Under the pieces are notes generated by a model that worked only from the letters and a program-made list of their open reading frames with translations, had not been told where the DNA came from and searched no databases. A DNA stretch of 64,000 nt, from NCBI RefSeq assembly GCF_900095745.1, contig NZ_FMIR01000013.1, forward strand, positions 124,001 to 188,000. The letters run 5' to 3'. The translations under genes and the position numbers were made by a program. Source of the DNA: Microbacterium oxydans. Lineage in GTDB: Bacteria > Actinomycetota > Actinomycetes > Actinomycetales > Microbacteriaceae. Shown one piece after another: positions 1-8,635 of this stretch. Position 1 is the stretch's first letter. Every line of letters begins with the position of its first letter.

Positions 1-435
1 GCCGTCGACGATCTCCGACTCGGGCTTGAACTCCTCGCAGCCCACACAGTAGAGCGCCTCGTACTCGCCGGCGTAGATGTAGCCGCGGTCGTAGAGCCGC
101 TGGAAGAACGTCTGCACGTTCGTCTCGTGGCGCTCCTGCGTGGTGCGGATGAAGTCGTCGTTGGCGACGTCGAGCGTCGTCAGCAGCGGGAACCAGCTCT
201 CGGTGACGAGCTTGTCGACCCACTCCTGCGGCGTCACGTTGTTGGCCGCCGCGGCGCGCAGCATCTTCTGGCCGTGCTCATCGGTGCCGGTGAGCATCCA
301 GGTGTCATCCCCCGCCTGGCGGTGCCACCGTGCGAGCGTGTCGACGGCCACCGTCGTGTACCCGTGACCGATGTGCGGCACGTCGGAGGGGTAGTAGATG
401 GGCGTGGTGATGTAGAAGGATTCGCCTGCGGGCAT
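1..435 (-). CDS. metG: methionyl-tRNA synthetase, N-terminal part (cut by window edge)
   Basis: Charges tRNA-Met with methionine in the cytoplasm. Only the first 145 residues are in the window; the rest lies beyond base 1. The visible part has the class I start YITTPIYYPSDVPHIGHGYT with the HIGH signature at about residues 21-24, the block GTDEHGQK at about 49-56, and the beginning of the zinc-knuckle region (CVGCEEF) near residue 130. The ATG at 433-435 is favoured because a TAGAAT box lies exactly 6 nt upstream, which suggests a leaderless mRNA. It points away from the oxidoreductase gene behind it. Identity is nearly certain. Confidence 0.96.
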   Translation of the reverse strand, partial: MPAGESFYITTPIYYPSDVPHIGHGYTTVAVDTLARWHRQAGDDTWMLTGTDEHGQKMLRAAAANNVTPQEWVDKLVTESWFPLLTTLDVANDDFIRTTQERHETNVQTFFQRLYDRGYIYAGEYEALYCVGCEEFKPESEIVDG

Positions 436-441
436 GGAGCA

Positions 442-447
442 ATTCTA
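442..447 (-). promoter_or_regulatory. -10 box of leaderless metG promoter
   Basis: TAGAAT on the minus strand, separated by 6 nt from the metG ATG. With transcription starting about 7 nt after the box, the mRNA would begin at or next to the start codon. No Shine-Dalgarno sequence is present. Confidence 0.6.
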
Positions 448-474
448 GGTGTCCGGGCACCGGAGGTTACGCGC

Positions 475-2016
475 TCAGGCCACCGAGACGTCGATGCGGT
501 GCCATCCCTGCGCGCCGTCGGGTGCCGGCGGCGCCGGATCCGATGTCTGGGTCTCCCCCTCGACACTGAGCGCCCGGCATTCGACGGTGTGCGATCCGCT
601 CTCCGCGGTCCACGCCAGACTCCACTGCACCCACGTGTCGGCCGAGATCGCGGTTGCGAGCTCGGCCCGCTGCCACGGCCCGTCGTCGATGCGCACCTCG
701 ACCCCGGCGATGCCGACCTGCTGCTGCCACGCCATCCCCGCGATCACGGTGTCTCCGGCCGGAACGGACTGGCCTCGACGCGGCACGTCGATGCGGGACT
801 GCAGCTTGATCGGGCCGCGCTCGGACCATCCCCGTGTGGTCCAGTACGCGGTGGCCCGGTCGAAACGGGTGACCTCCAGCTGCGTGACCCACTTCGTGGC
901 GGACACGTATCCGTACAGCCCGGGGACCACGAGTCGCGCCGGGAACCCGTGTTCGATCGGCAACGGCTCGCCGTTCATGCCGACGGCCAGCAGCGCGTCG
1001 CGGTCGTCGGTGAGCGCCTCGATCGGAGTGGATGCCGTGAAGCCGTCGGACGAGGTCGACAGCACCATGTCGGCGTCGGGGTCCACACCCGCGCGCGCGA
1101 GCAGCTCGCGCACCGGAACGCCCAGCCAGCGGGCGTTGCCGATCAGCGATCCGCCGACCTCGTTCGACACGCACGCGAGAGTGACGTCGGACTCCTGCAT
1201 CGGCAGCGCGACCAGCTCGTCCCACGTGAGGCGCACCTCGCGGTCGACCATCCCGTGGATGCGCAGCGACCAATCGGCCGGGTCGATCCGAGGCACGATC
1301 AGTGCGGTGTCGATGCGGTAGAACTCGGCGTTCGGGGTGACGACGGGAGCGAGGCCGGGGATCTCCAGGTCGGCGCCGGCAGGGACCGGCGCCGCCGCTC
1401 GCGCCGGCTTGGGCAGCCGCAGCGCGTCACGGACCACCTCGATCGAGCGGCTCGCCCCACGTGCGACGTTCCCGACGATCAGGAGCACGAGTCCGGCGGC
1501 CGCGGCACCGGTCGTCCAGATCAGGAACCGGCGCCGGTCGATCTCGTCGGGGGTGATTCCGGCGACGGGCCGGAGCCGCTGCACCAGCATCCGCACGACG
1601 ATCACCGCGACGAGACCGGCGACGAGGCCGGGGAGCCAGGCGAACGGCCCCGCACCGGGGCGGATCATCGCGGCCACGACGGCGAGCGCGCCGAGGGCGG
1701 CGAGGATCACGGCCCCGATCGGAGGGCGCCGCAGCTCCAGGACGCCGGCGAGCGCCGCGACGACCGCGAGGACGATGGCGACCCCCACGATCAGGGCCAC
1801 CTTGTCGCCGGTGCCGAACAGCGCGATGGCCGCGTCTTTCGCCCAGCTCGGCGCGAGATCGATGAGTCCGCTGCCGATCACGGCGAACGGGCTCGCACTC
1901 GGCTCCACGATCGCCGCGACGAGTTCGGCCAGGCCGACCGCGACGACGGCCGCGCTCAGGCCCGCGGCTGCGGATCGGATCCGGTCCTGCCGCGTCGCGG
2001 GCATCGCGTGCGTCAT
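475..2016 (-). CDS. polytopic membrane molybdopterin-dependent oxidoreductase (sulfite oxidase fold)
   Basis: 513 residues. The first ~190 contain five hydrophobic segments (about 14-38, 70-93, 98-118, 125-145, 168-186). The rest is a sulfite-oxidase-type molybdopterin domain with the presumed molybdenum-ligand cysteine at 282 (LACVSN) and a C-terminal immunoglobulin-like dimerisation domain. The sequence RRRFLIW at 161-167, just before the fifth span, resembles a twin-arginine motif. Actinobacterial polytopic proteins of this layout (Streptomyces Sco3746 type) are known to need both Sec and Tat for insertion. The catalytic domain would therefore face outside. The substrate is unknown. The ATG at 2014-2016 is chosen over an in-frame one 51 bases further upstream because a TACGCT box lies 6 nt before it. 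Confidence 0.85.
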   Translation of the reverse strand: MTHAMPATRQDRIRSAAAGLSAAVVAVGLAELVAAIVEPSASPFAVIGSGLIDLAPSWAKDAAIALFGTGDKVALIVGVAIVLAVVAALAGVLELRRPPIGAVILAALGALAVVAAMIRPGAGPFAWLPGLVAGLVAVIVVRMLVQRLRPVAGITPDEIDRRRFLIWTTGAAAAGLVLLIVGNVARGASRSIEVVRDALRLPKPARAAAPVPAGADLEIPGLAPVVTPNAEFYRIDTALIVPRIDPADWSLRIHGMVDREVRLTWDELVALPMQESDVTLACVSNEVGGSLIGNARWLGVPVRELLARAGVDPDADMVLSTSSDGFTASTPIEALTDDRDALLAVGMNGEPLPIEHGFPARLVVPGLYGYVSATKWVTQLEVTRFDRATAYWTTRGWSERGPIKLQSRIDVPRRGQSVPAGDTVIAGMAWQQQVGIAGVEVRIDDGPWQRAELATAISADTWVQWSLAWTAESGSHTVECRALSVEGETQTSDPAPPAPDGAQGWHRIDVSVA

Positions 2017-2022
2017 GACCTG

Positions 2023-2028
2023 AGCGTA
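2023..2028 (-). promoter_or_regulatory. -10 box of leaderless promoter for the molybdopterin oxidoreductase
   Basis: TACGCT on the minus strand, 6 nt before the ATG at 2016. It lies in the 22-bp gap after the glycosidase gene, so the oxidoreductase probably has its own leaderless transcript. Confidence 0.55.
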
Positions 2029-2038
2029 GCCCCCGAAG

Positions 2039-3208
2039 TCAGAGCGCGTTGCGGCGCGCGACCTCACCGAGCCAGGCCAGCGAGGGCTTCGGGGTGCGCA
2101 CGAACGTCTCGCGGTCGAAGCCGATCAGCCCGAAGGTGGGGGCGAAGCCGCTGGCCCACTCGTAGTTGTCCAGCGCGCTCCAGTGCTGGTACGCCCGCAC
2201 GTCGATGCCGTCGGAGATCGCGCGGTGCAGTCCCTCGAGCGCACCCTGCGTGTAGGCGATGCGACGGGTGTCGTCGGAGGTCGCGATGCCGTTCTCGGTC
2301 ACGAGCACGGGCACGCCGCCGCTGCGCTCCCACGCGCTGCGCACGCCGAGCTCGAGCGCCTCGGGGAAGAACTCCCAGCCGGTGAGCGTGGTCTCCACGT
2401 CGGACGACACCGGGAGCGGACCCTCCGGCCCGATGAACGTGCGCGTGTACGCCTGCACACCCACGAAGTCGTCGCCGGCCGACTGATCCAGGTACCAGTG
2501 GTCGCGCGGGTCGCCGTACTCGGCCAGCATCTCGTCGGCACCCGGCTCACCGGTGGAGTGGAACGCCTGCGTGGCGATGGTCCAGCCGGCCTTGACCCCC
2601 GGCACCGAGTGCAGGATCTCGGAGGCGCGGTGGTGTGCGTCGAGCAGGGTGTCGGCCACGGCGAGGTCGGGGTTCGGGAGGCCGAACGCCACGAGGTTCG
2701 CGGCATCCTCTCCCCCGGCCAGCATCGCGGCGATGTTCGGCTCGTTGATGGTGCAGACGTACTCGACGCCGTCGAGGATCGGCAGCACGGTCTCGACGTA
2801 GCGGGCGAACAGGTCGACCGCGTCGTCGGCACGCCAGAAGCCGTCCTTCTGGAACCACTGCGGCACCGTGAAGTGCATGAGCGTGATCGTCGGGTCGAGC
2901 CCGTTCTCGCGCGCCGTGTCGATCATGCGGCGGTAGTGGTCGAGCATGGCCCGGGAGACGAAGCCGCGCTCGGGCTCGATCCGCGCCCACTCCACCGAGA
3001 ACCGGTAGGAGTTCAGCCCGGCGGCGGCCAGCAGCCGCATGTCCTCCGGGTAGCGGTGGAAATGGTCGGCCGCGTCACCGGAGGGCTCGACCATCGGCGA
3101 GCCGGGGGCGTGTTCCATCGCCCACCAGTTGCTCGTGGTGTTGTTGCCCTCCACCTGGTGGGCTGCTGTCGCGGCGCCCCACAGGAAGCCGTCGGGGAAT
3201 GCGAGCAC
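2039..3208 (-). CDS. beta-glucosidase / glycoside hydrolase family 1
   Basis: Retaining beta-glycosidase, 389 residues, no signal peptide, so cytoplasmic. Family GH1 marks are the N-terminal FPDGFLWGAATAAHQVEG, the acid/base Glu156 in TINEPN and the nucleophile Glu305 in VTENG. It is shorter than the usual 440-480 residues but both catalytic loops are present. The start is a GTG at 3206-3208, preceded by a purine-rich GAGAGGAG; the open frame goes on for 22 more codons but without a ribosome site. It is the last gene of the importer operon, 34 bp after the ATPase gene, so it probably splits the imported glucoside (cello-oligosaccharide or similar beta-glucoside). The exact sugar is inferred. 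Confidence 0.9.
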   Translation of the reverse strand: MLAFPDGFLWGAATAAHQVEGNNTTSNWWAMEHAPGSPMVEPSGDAADHFHRYPEDMRLLAAAGLNSYRFSVEWARIEPERGFVSRAMLDHYRRMIDTARENGLDPTITLMHFTVPQWFQKDGFWRADDAVDLFARYVETVLPILDGVEYVCTINEPNIAAMLAGGEDAANLVAFGLPNPDLAVADTLLDAHHRASEILHSVPGVKAGWTIATQAFHSTGEPGADEMLAEYGDPRDHWYLDQSAGDDFVGVQAYTRTFIGPEGPLPVSSDVETTLTGWEFFPEALELGVRSAWERSGGVPVLVTENGIATSDDTRRIAYTQGALEGLHRAISDGIDVRAYQHWSALDNYEWASGFAPTFGLIGFDRETFVRTPKPSLAWLGEVARRNAL

Positions 3209-3242
3209 GAATGCTCTCCTCTCTCTGTGATGAAGTCGTGGG

Positions 3243-4952
3243 TCAGCGAAGTCGTGCGGGGTTGGGCACGGCATCCAGCAGCTGGATCGTGTACGGGTCC
3301 TCCGGATGCTGCAGCACCTCGGCGGTCTCGCCGCGCTCGACGACCCGGCCGCCGTTGAGCACCAAAATGTTCTGGGTCACCAGTCGCGCGCTCAGCAGGT
3401 CGTGCGTGATGTAGAGCATGCTGATGCCCCATCGCTCGCGCAGATCCTCCAGCAGCGCCAGCACACCCGCACGGAGCGAGACGTCGAGCATCGACACCGG
3501 CTCGTCGGCGATGAGCACCTGTGGGTCGCTCGCGAGCGCCCGGGCGATCACGACGCGCTGCCGCTGCCCACCCGAGAGCTGATGCGGCAGCTTCGCCGCG
3601 AACTGCTCGACGGGCGTGAGGCCCACGGTCTCGAGCAGCTCGAGCACCCGCGCCCTGGCTTCCTGCCCGCGCAGCTTCGTGTAGTTCATGACCGGGCGCG
3701 TCAGGGCGTACTCGACCGTGTGCAGCGGGTTCAGCGCCGCATACGGGTCTTGGAACACCATCTGCACGTCCTTGCGCAGGTCGCGCAGACCGCGGCGCTT
3801 GAGGGTCGCCACATCGACATCGCCGAAGCGGACCGTGCCGGAGGTCGGCTTCTCGACACCGGTGAGCATCTTGGCGATGGTCGACTTGCCCGAGCCCGAG
3901 GCCCCGACGAGCGCGAGCGCTTCCCCCGGTTCGAGCCGGAACGACACGTCGTCGACGGCCGTCACGGCATCCTGTCCACGGCGCGGGGCCGGGTAATGCT
4001 TCGACACCCCGTCGACCACGATCGCCGCATCCGCGCGACGCGCATCCCGCGACGACACGGTCGGCAGCGTCTCGGTGACGTCGGTGCGCGAGCGGCCTTC
4101 ACTGCGCCGCGTGCCGAGATCGACGAAGCCGGGGATCGACAGGGTCTTCGCCCGCGGGTCCGCGTAGTGGCTGAGCAGCATCCGCGTGTACTCGTCCTTC
4201 GGACGCTGCAGGATGTCGATGCTCGGCGCATCCTCGACGATGTGCCCCTCGTGCATCACCATCACCCGGTCGGTGGCCTCGAGCACGATGCCGAGGTCAT
4301 GGCTGATGAGAATGGCCGTGAACTGCTCGGCCCGCTGCAGCTCCTTGATCGTGTCCATGACGGCGTGCTGCACGAGCACGTCGAGCGCGGTGGTCGGCTC
4401 GTCGAAGACCATGAGCTGCGGCTCCAGCGAGAGCGCGAGCGCGATCGAGGCACGCTGACGCATACCGCCGGAGAGCTCCCCGGGGAAGCGGGCGAGCACC
4501 GACGCGTCGAGGCCGACCTTGCCGATGAGCTCGCGGGCCCGGGCATCCCGGTCGCCCTTGGGCACGTGGCCGTGGGCGGCGAAGATGTCGCGGAAGTGGT
4601 TACCCACAGTGCGCACCGGGTTCAGTGCGTTCATGCCCGACTGCAGCACCATCGCGAACCCGCCCTGGCGCTGACGACGCAGCTCCTCGGCATCCAGCTC
4701 GCGGATGTCGCGCCCGCCGAAGAGGATGCGGCCTCCGCTAATGCGCGCCGGCGGCTTCTGCAGCCGCGTCAACGCGAAGCCGAGCGTCGACTTGCCCGAT
4801 CCCGACTCGCCGACCAGTCCGACGAACTCGCCGCGGCGCAGCGAGAACGAGACATCGTGGACCGCGGCGACCGGCGTCGCCCCGGGTGAGGCGTATTCGA
4901 CCGAGAGGGAGTCGACCTCCAGCAGCACATCATTCGTGTTCATGGCGGTCAT
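3243..4952 (-). CDS. ABC transporter ATP-binding protein, two fused nucleotide-binding domains (DppD-DppF type)
   Basis: Energises the peptide/oligosaccharide importer encoded just upstream in the operon. 569 residues with two complete ABC cassettes in tandem. The first has GESGSGKST and LSGGMRQR; the second, starting near residue 310, has GASGSGKST and LSGGQRQR. In many organisms these are two separate genes. The ATG at 4952 overlaps the permease stop by 4 nt (ATGA), and GAGAGGGGAAGGG lies just before it, so the start is well supported. Opp/Dpp-family importers carry sugars as well as peptides; the GH1 gene downstream favours an oligosaccharide. Confidence 0.93.
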   Translation of the reverse strand: MTAMNTNDVLLEVDSLSVEYASPGATPVAAVHDVSFSLRRGEFVGLVGESGSGKSTLGFALTRLQKPPARISGGRILFGGRDIRELDAEELRRQRQGGFAMVLQSGMNALNPVRTVGNHFRDIFAAHGHVPKGDRDARARELIGKVGLDASVLARFPGELSGGMRQRASIALALSLEPQLMVFDEPTTALDVLVQHAVMDTIKELQRAEQFTAILISHDLGIVLEATDRVMVMHEGHIVEDAPSIDILQRPKDEYTRMLLSHYADPRAKTLSIPGFVDLGTRRSEGRSRTDVTETLPTVSSRDARRADAAIVVDGVSKHYPAPRRGQDAVTAVDDVSFRLEPGEALALVGASGSGKSTIAKMLTGVEKPTSGTVRFGDVDVATLKRRGLRDLRKDVQMVFQDPYAALNPLHTVEYALTRPVMNYTKLRGQEARARVLELLETVGLTPVEQFAAKLPHQLSGGQRQRVVIARALASDPQVLIADEPVSMLDVSLRAGVLALLEDLRERWGISMLYITHDLLSARLVTQNILVLNGGRVVERGETAEVLQHPEDPYTIQLLDAVPNPARLR

Positions 4953-5863
4953 CGGCCCTTCCCCTCTCGCAGGCGCGGATTGGAGATGCCGTCCACGCCG
5001 AAGTTGATCAGTGTCAGGCTCAGCGCCAGCAGTGCGATGCACAGACCGGGGGCGAACAGCAGCAGCCACTGTCCGGTGAGCAGGGAGTTGGAGTTCTGCG
5101 CCCAGTAGAGCATGGTGCCCCAACTGACGATGCTGGAGTCGCCGAGGCCGAGGAACTCGAGTCCCGCCTCGGCGAGGATCGCGGCCGTCGCCGCCCCGAA
5201 GAGCGTGCCGGCGATGATCGACGTCATGTTCGGCAGGATCTCGCGGAACACGATGCGCGTCCTGCTGTCGCCCGAGAACTGCGCCGAGGTGACGAAGTCG
5301 TTGCCGCGCAGCGACTGCGTCTGGCTGCGGAGCACACGAGCACCCCACGCCCAGCCGGTCACCACGATCACGGCGATGATCATCAGGATGCCGCCGTTCT
5401 GCAGGTAGGCGGCGATCACGATCATGAGCGGGAGCCCGGGGATCACCAGGAAGAGGTTGACGATGAAGCCGACGACCTCGCCCAGGAATCCGCGCATGTA
5501 CCCCCAGCTGAGGCCGATGAGCACAGCGACGATCGTCGAGAGGATGCCGGCAGCGAAGCCGACGAGCAGGCTGATCTGCGCGCCGTAGATGAGCTGGCTG
5601 AGCACGTCCTCCCCCGCGGCGGTCGTGCCGAGCCAGTGCGCCCAGGACGCGTCGGCGCTGCGCTCGAACCCGTTCTCCTTCGCACCGTACGGGGCGAGGA
5701 CCGGGGCGAACACCGCGACGAGCACGAAGAAGGCGAGGATGCAGAGGCCGAGTCGGGCCTTGCCGTTGCTCCAGAGGGTGGCGACCATGCGCCCGAAGGC
5801 GCGCCACGGGCTGGGCGCGGCGATGCGCTCGGCGGGGATCTTGACGTTCATGGTGGAAGTCAT
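4949..5863 (-). CDS. ABC transporter permease, DppC/OppC type
   Basis: Second membrane subunit of the importer, 304 residues. It has an N-terminal cytoplasmic stretch, a first span at about 38-58 (LCILAFFVLVAVFAPVLAPY), the extracytoplasmic loop typical of OppC proteins (HWLGTTAAGEDVLSQLIYG) and five more spans. The EAA-type cytoplasmic loop is visible around SAQFSGDSRTRIVFREILPN. Start and stop both overlap their neighbours by 4 nt, pointing to translational coupling within the operon. Confidence 0.93.
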   Translation of the reverse strand: MTSTMNVKIPAERIAAPSPWRAFGRMVATLWSNGKARLGLCILAFFVLVAVFAPVLAPYGAKENGFERSADASWAHWLGTTAAGEDVLSQLIYGAQISLLVGFAAGILSTIVAVLIGLSWGYMRGFLGEVVGFIVNLFLVIPGLPLMIVIAAYLQNGGILMIIAVIVVTGWAWGARVLRSQTQSLRGNDFVTSAQFSGDSRTRIVFREILPNMTSIIAGTLFGAATAAILAEAGLEFLGLGDSSIVSWGTMLYWAQNSNSLLTGQWLLLFAPGLCIALLALSLTLINFGVDGISNPRLREGKGR

Positions 5864-6840
5864 CGGCGTGTCCTCGGGTCGAGAACCCCGTAGAGGATGT
5901 CCACGAGGAAGTTGGCGATGAGCACGCTCACGGTGATCATCAGGAAGAGCGCCTGCATGAGCGGGTAGTCCTGCCCGATCACGGCGTTGAACAGCAGGTA
6001 CCCGATGCCGGGATAGCCGAAGACCTGCTCGACGAGGATCGATCCGCCCACGACTCCGCCGAGCGTGAGCCCGAAGCCGGTGAGGTTCGGCAGGATCGCG
6101 TTGCGCGCGGCGTAGCGGAGGGCGATCGTGCGGCCGTGCAGCCCGTTCGCCTCGCCGAAGGTGATGTAGTCCTCACCGAGCGTGTTGATCATGGCGTTGC
6201 GCATCCCGATGATCCAGCCGCCGAGCGAGGTGAGCAGGATCGTGAGCGCGGGGAGGAACGCGTGGCTGAGGAGGTCGCCGAAGAACTCCCAGGTGAACCC
6301 GGGTGTCGTCGTCGCGGAGTAGGCGCCCGTGGTCGGGAACCAATGCAGCACGTAACCGAAGAAGAACAGCAGCAGCAGCGCGGTCCAGAAGTAGGGGAAC
6401 GTGCTGAGGAAGGAGCCCGTCAGCGTCGGCAGCGTGTCGAGCCAGGTGCCTCGGCGCCAGGCGGCCGCGACGCCGATGAGGGTTCCGATCACGAACGCGA
6501 GGATCGTGACGATGCCGACGAGGGCGATCGTGTACGGCAATGCCGTCGACACCATGCTCGCCACCGACTGCGGATAGAACGTGTACGAGACGCCGAAGTC
6601 GAGCCGGACGACCTGGCCGAGGTAGGCGATGTACTGGTCCCACAACGACCCGGTCGGCACACCCAGTTGGGCTTCGATGGCGGCGCGAGTGGCGTCGGAC
6701 ACCGGCCCGTTCTGGGACAGCTTGGCGATGGCGGCATCCGCCGGGGAGCCCGGCATCATGCGCGGGAGGAAGAAGTTCAGGGTGACCGCGGCCCACAGGG
6801 TGAGGACGAACAGGCCGAACTTCTGGAGCACGTACTTCAC
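5860..6840 (-). CDS. ABC transporter permease, DppB/OppB type
   Basis: First membrane subunit of the importer, 326 residues, about six spans. The start MKYVLQKFGLFVLTLWAAVT and the later GGVVGGSILVEQVFGYPGIG block are typical of OppB/DppB proteins. It overlaps the binding-protein stop by 4 nt upstream and the second permease by 4 nt downstream. Confidence 0.93.
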   Translation of the reverse strand: MKYVLQKFGLFVLTLWAAVTLNFFLPRMMPGSPADAAIAKLSQNGPVSDATRAAIEAQLGVPTGSLWDQYIAYLGQVVRLDFGVSYTFYPQSVASMVSTALPYTIALVGIVTILAFVIGTLIGVAAAWRRGTWLDTLPTLTGSFLSTFPYFWTALLLLFFFGYVLHWFPTTGAYSATTTPGFTWEFFGDLLSHAFLPALTILLTSLGGWIIGMRNAMINTLGEDYITFGEANGLHGRTIALRYAARNAILPNLTGFGLTLGGVVGGSILVEQVFGYPGIGYLLFNAVIGQDYPLMQALFLMITVSVLIANFLVDILYGVLDPRTRR

Positions 6841-8516
6841 TTGTCGTCCTCCTTGACTCGCTCGAGCCGCGTGAAGATGCCCAGCGGCGCGGAGTCGTAG
6901 TTCTGCGGGATCATGTACGGGTCTTCCTCGCTGGGCCAGCCGGTGAACTTGGCGTCGTTGAACAGACCCCAGATGCCGCCGTAGTACAGGCCGATCACGG
7001 GCAGTTCGTCGTAGACGATGCCCTGCAGCTCCTTCACGATCTCCGCGTGGCGGGTCGTGTCGACGGTCTCGCGGTACTCGGCCAGCAGCGCATCGACCTC
7101 GTCCGAGCGGTACCGCTCGAAGTTGTTGGCCGTGGTCTCGCCCGATGGCACGTAGAACTCGCTCGAGAGCAGGTTGTTGTAGGCCTGGTAGACGTCACCG
7201 TTGCCCATGCCGCCGATCGCCATCTCGAAGTCGCCGTTGCTGATCGCGCTCTGGTACCCCGCGGGCTGCGGGAGCTTGAGCGTGACCTTCACACCGACCT
7301 CGGCGAGCTGGCTGCGCACGGTCTGCGCCGCCCTGGTCCAGTCGGTGAAGCCGTTGGCCGTGGTGAGCGCGAATTCGAGCTGCTCGCCGTCGGCGTCCAC
7401 GAGCCGGTCACCGTCGAGGGTGTAGCCCGCCTTCTCGAAGGCGTCGAGTGCGGCATCCGTGTCCTGCGTGATCATGCCCTGGTCGGGGATGCTCGGGTCG
7501 AGGTACTCCTCCTGGTTCGGGAGGATGAGTCCGGTCTGACCGGCCGGCTTCATGTACCCCTCGGAGGCGGTCTCGGCGATCTCGTCGCGATCGAGGGCGA
7601 GCGCGATGCCCCGCCGCACGTTCACATCGTCGAACGGGGCGACCTCGAGGTTCGGCATCAGGGCGATCACGCCGCCCGGCGGGAACCACCAGTTGTTGTC
7701 CGGGCTCGCCGCACCCCAGGTGCCTTCCACGTCGGAGATGAACGCGTAGGCCCAGTCGTACCCGCGGCTCACGGTGTCGAGCTGGGAGTTGGTGGCGGGC
7801 AGGATGATGTGCTCGATCTCGATCTTGTCGGCCTGCCAGTAGTCGGGGTTGCGGTCCATCGAGTACTGCTGGTCGTTGTAGTTGCCGAGCACGAACGGCC
7901 CGGTCCCGACCGGCGTTTCGTTGCGGTAGGTGTCTGCGTTCTTCACATCGGCCCAGAGGTGCTCCGGCACGATCATGGTCAGCCCGAGGATCGACAGTGA
8001 AGGCGCGTCCTCGGTCTGGAGGTGCATGATCACGTCGTCGCCCTCGGTCTCGACGCTCTCCAGGTGCTGCCAGGCGCCCTTGATGTCGAGCGCGGGGTTG
8101 TCCTTGAGCAGCTGGAACGTGAAGGCCACATCGTCCGGGGTCAGGTCTTCGCCGTCGCTCCACTCGACATCGTCACGGATCGTCATGACGATGGTGCGGG
8201 CGTCGGGCTGCGTCCACTCGGTCGCGAGCCAGGGGTTCAGCGTGCCGTCGAGCGGATTGACCAGGATCAGCGGCTCGTAGATCCATTTCGACGCGGTGCG
8301 CGCGTTGGTCAGGTACGGGTTGAAGTTCTTCGTGAAGAACGGGTTGCCCTTGTCGGCGTTGATCAACATCGTGTCGTCGCCGATCGATGGATCGGGTTGC
8401 GATGTGATCTGGATGCTGCAGCCGCTCAGTGCGACTGCGGCTGCTGCAAGGCCGACGATCGCGGCTCTGCGCCAGCGTCCCATCATCCGCGCTCTCGGTG
8501 TTCTGCCACCGGACAT
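6837..8516 (-). CDS. ABC transporter substrate-binding lipoprotein (family 5)
   Basis: Captures the solute outside the cell and hands it to the two permeases. 559 residues with a lipoprotein signal: basic stretch RARMMGRWRR, hydrophobic core, and lipobox LSGC with Cys33 as the lipidation site. The body is a family 5 (peptide/nickel/oligosaccharide) binding protein. The ATG at 8514-8516 is chosen because GAGG lies 6 nt before it; ATGs at 8486 and 8528 are possible alternatives. First gene of a five-gene operon. The promoter about 50 bp upstream holds a LacI-like palindrome, so expression is probably induced by the sugar. Confidence 0.9.
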   Translation of the reverse strand: MSGGRTPRARMMGRWRRAAIVGLAAAAVALSGCSIQITSQPDPSIGDDTMLINADKGNPFFTKNFNPYLTNARTASKWIYEPLILVNPLDGTLNPWLATEWTQPDARTIVMTIRDDVEWSDGEDLTPDDVAFTFQLLKDNPALDIKGAWQHLESVETEGDDVIMHLQTEDAPSLSILGLTMIVPEHLWADVKNADTYRNETPVGTGPFVLGNYNDQQYSMDRNPDYWQADKIEIEHIILPATNSQLDTVSRGYDWAYAFISDVEGTWGAASPDNNWWFPPGGVIALMPNLEVAPFDDVNVRRGIALALDRDEIAETASEGYMKPAGQTGLILPNQEEYLDPSIPDQGMITQDTDAALDAFEKAGYTLDGDRLVDADGEQLEFALTTANGFTDWTRAAQTVRSQLAEVGVKVTLKLPQPAGYQSAISNGDFEMAIGGMGNGDVYQAYNNLLSSEFYVPSGETTANNFERYRSDEVDALLAEYRETVDTTRHAEIVKELQGIVYDELPVIGLYYGGIWGLFNDAKFTGWPSEEDPYMIPQNYDSAPLGIFTRLERVKEDDK

Positions 8517-8568
8517 CTGCCACCTCATGTCGTCTCTGTCATGACTGGCGGCCCGCGCCGCCCCAGTG

Positions 8569-8598
8569 ATTGTAAGCGCATACATTTTGGGAAAGCAA
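8569..8598 (-). promoter_or_regulatory. promoter of the glucoside importer operon
   Basis: On the minus strand TTGCTT (8593-8598), an 18-nt spacer and TACAAT (8569-8574). Transcription would start near 8562, giving a leader of about 45 nt before the binding-protein ATG. The -10 is a close match to consensus; the -35 is moderate. Confidence 0.55.
8571..8584. promoter_or_regulatory. candidate LacI-family operator
   Basis: TGTAAGCGCATACA, a 14-bp dyad with one mismatched pair around the GCGC centre, the form typical of LacI/GalR-family operators. It covers the -10 box and part of the spacer, so bound repressor would block polymerase. The lacI-type gene starts its 3' end 52 bp away, making it the obvious candidate to bind here. 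Confidence 0.65.
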
Positions 8599-8635
8599 CC
8601 CCTTGACACCGGCAGGCCGGCGTGGGACGCGCGGG

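Noticed and set aside
127..2385. A 752-codon plus-strand open frame across metG, the molybdopterin oxidoreductase and the glycosidase
   Set aside because: It runs opposite to three clearly recognised genes, its product is Arg/Asp/His-rich and without domains, and it has no plausible promoter or ribosome site.
4949..4952. The many 4-nt ATGA/GTGA overlaps as a possible programmed frameshift signal
   Set aside because: They occur only at real start/stop junctions of consecutive operon genes and are ordinary translational coupling; no slippery sequence is present.
3243..5807. The fused ATPase frame extended to an upstream start about 285 codons earlier
   Set aside because: The extension is antisense-like, Arg-rich sequence inside the permease gene. 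The ATG at 4952 has a ribosome site and the usual 4-nt overlap.
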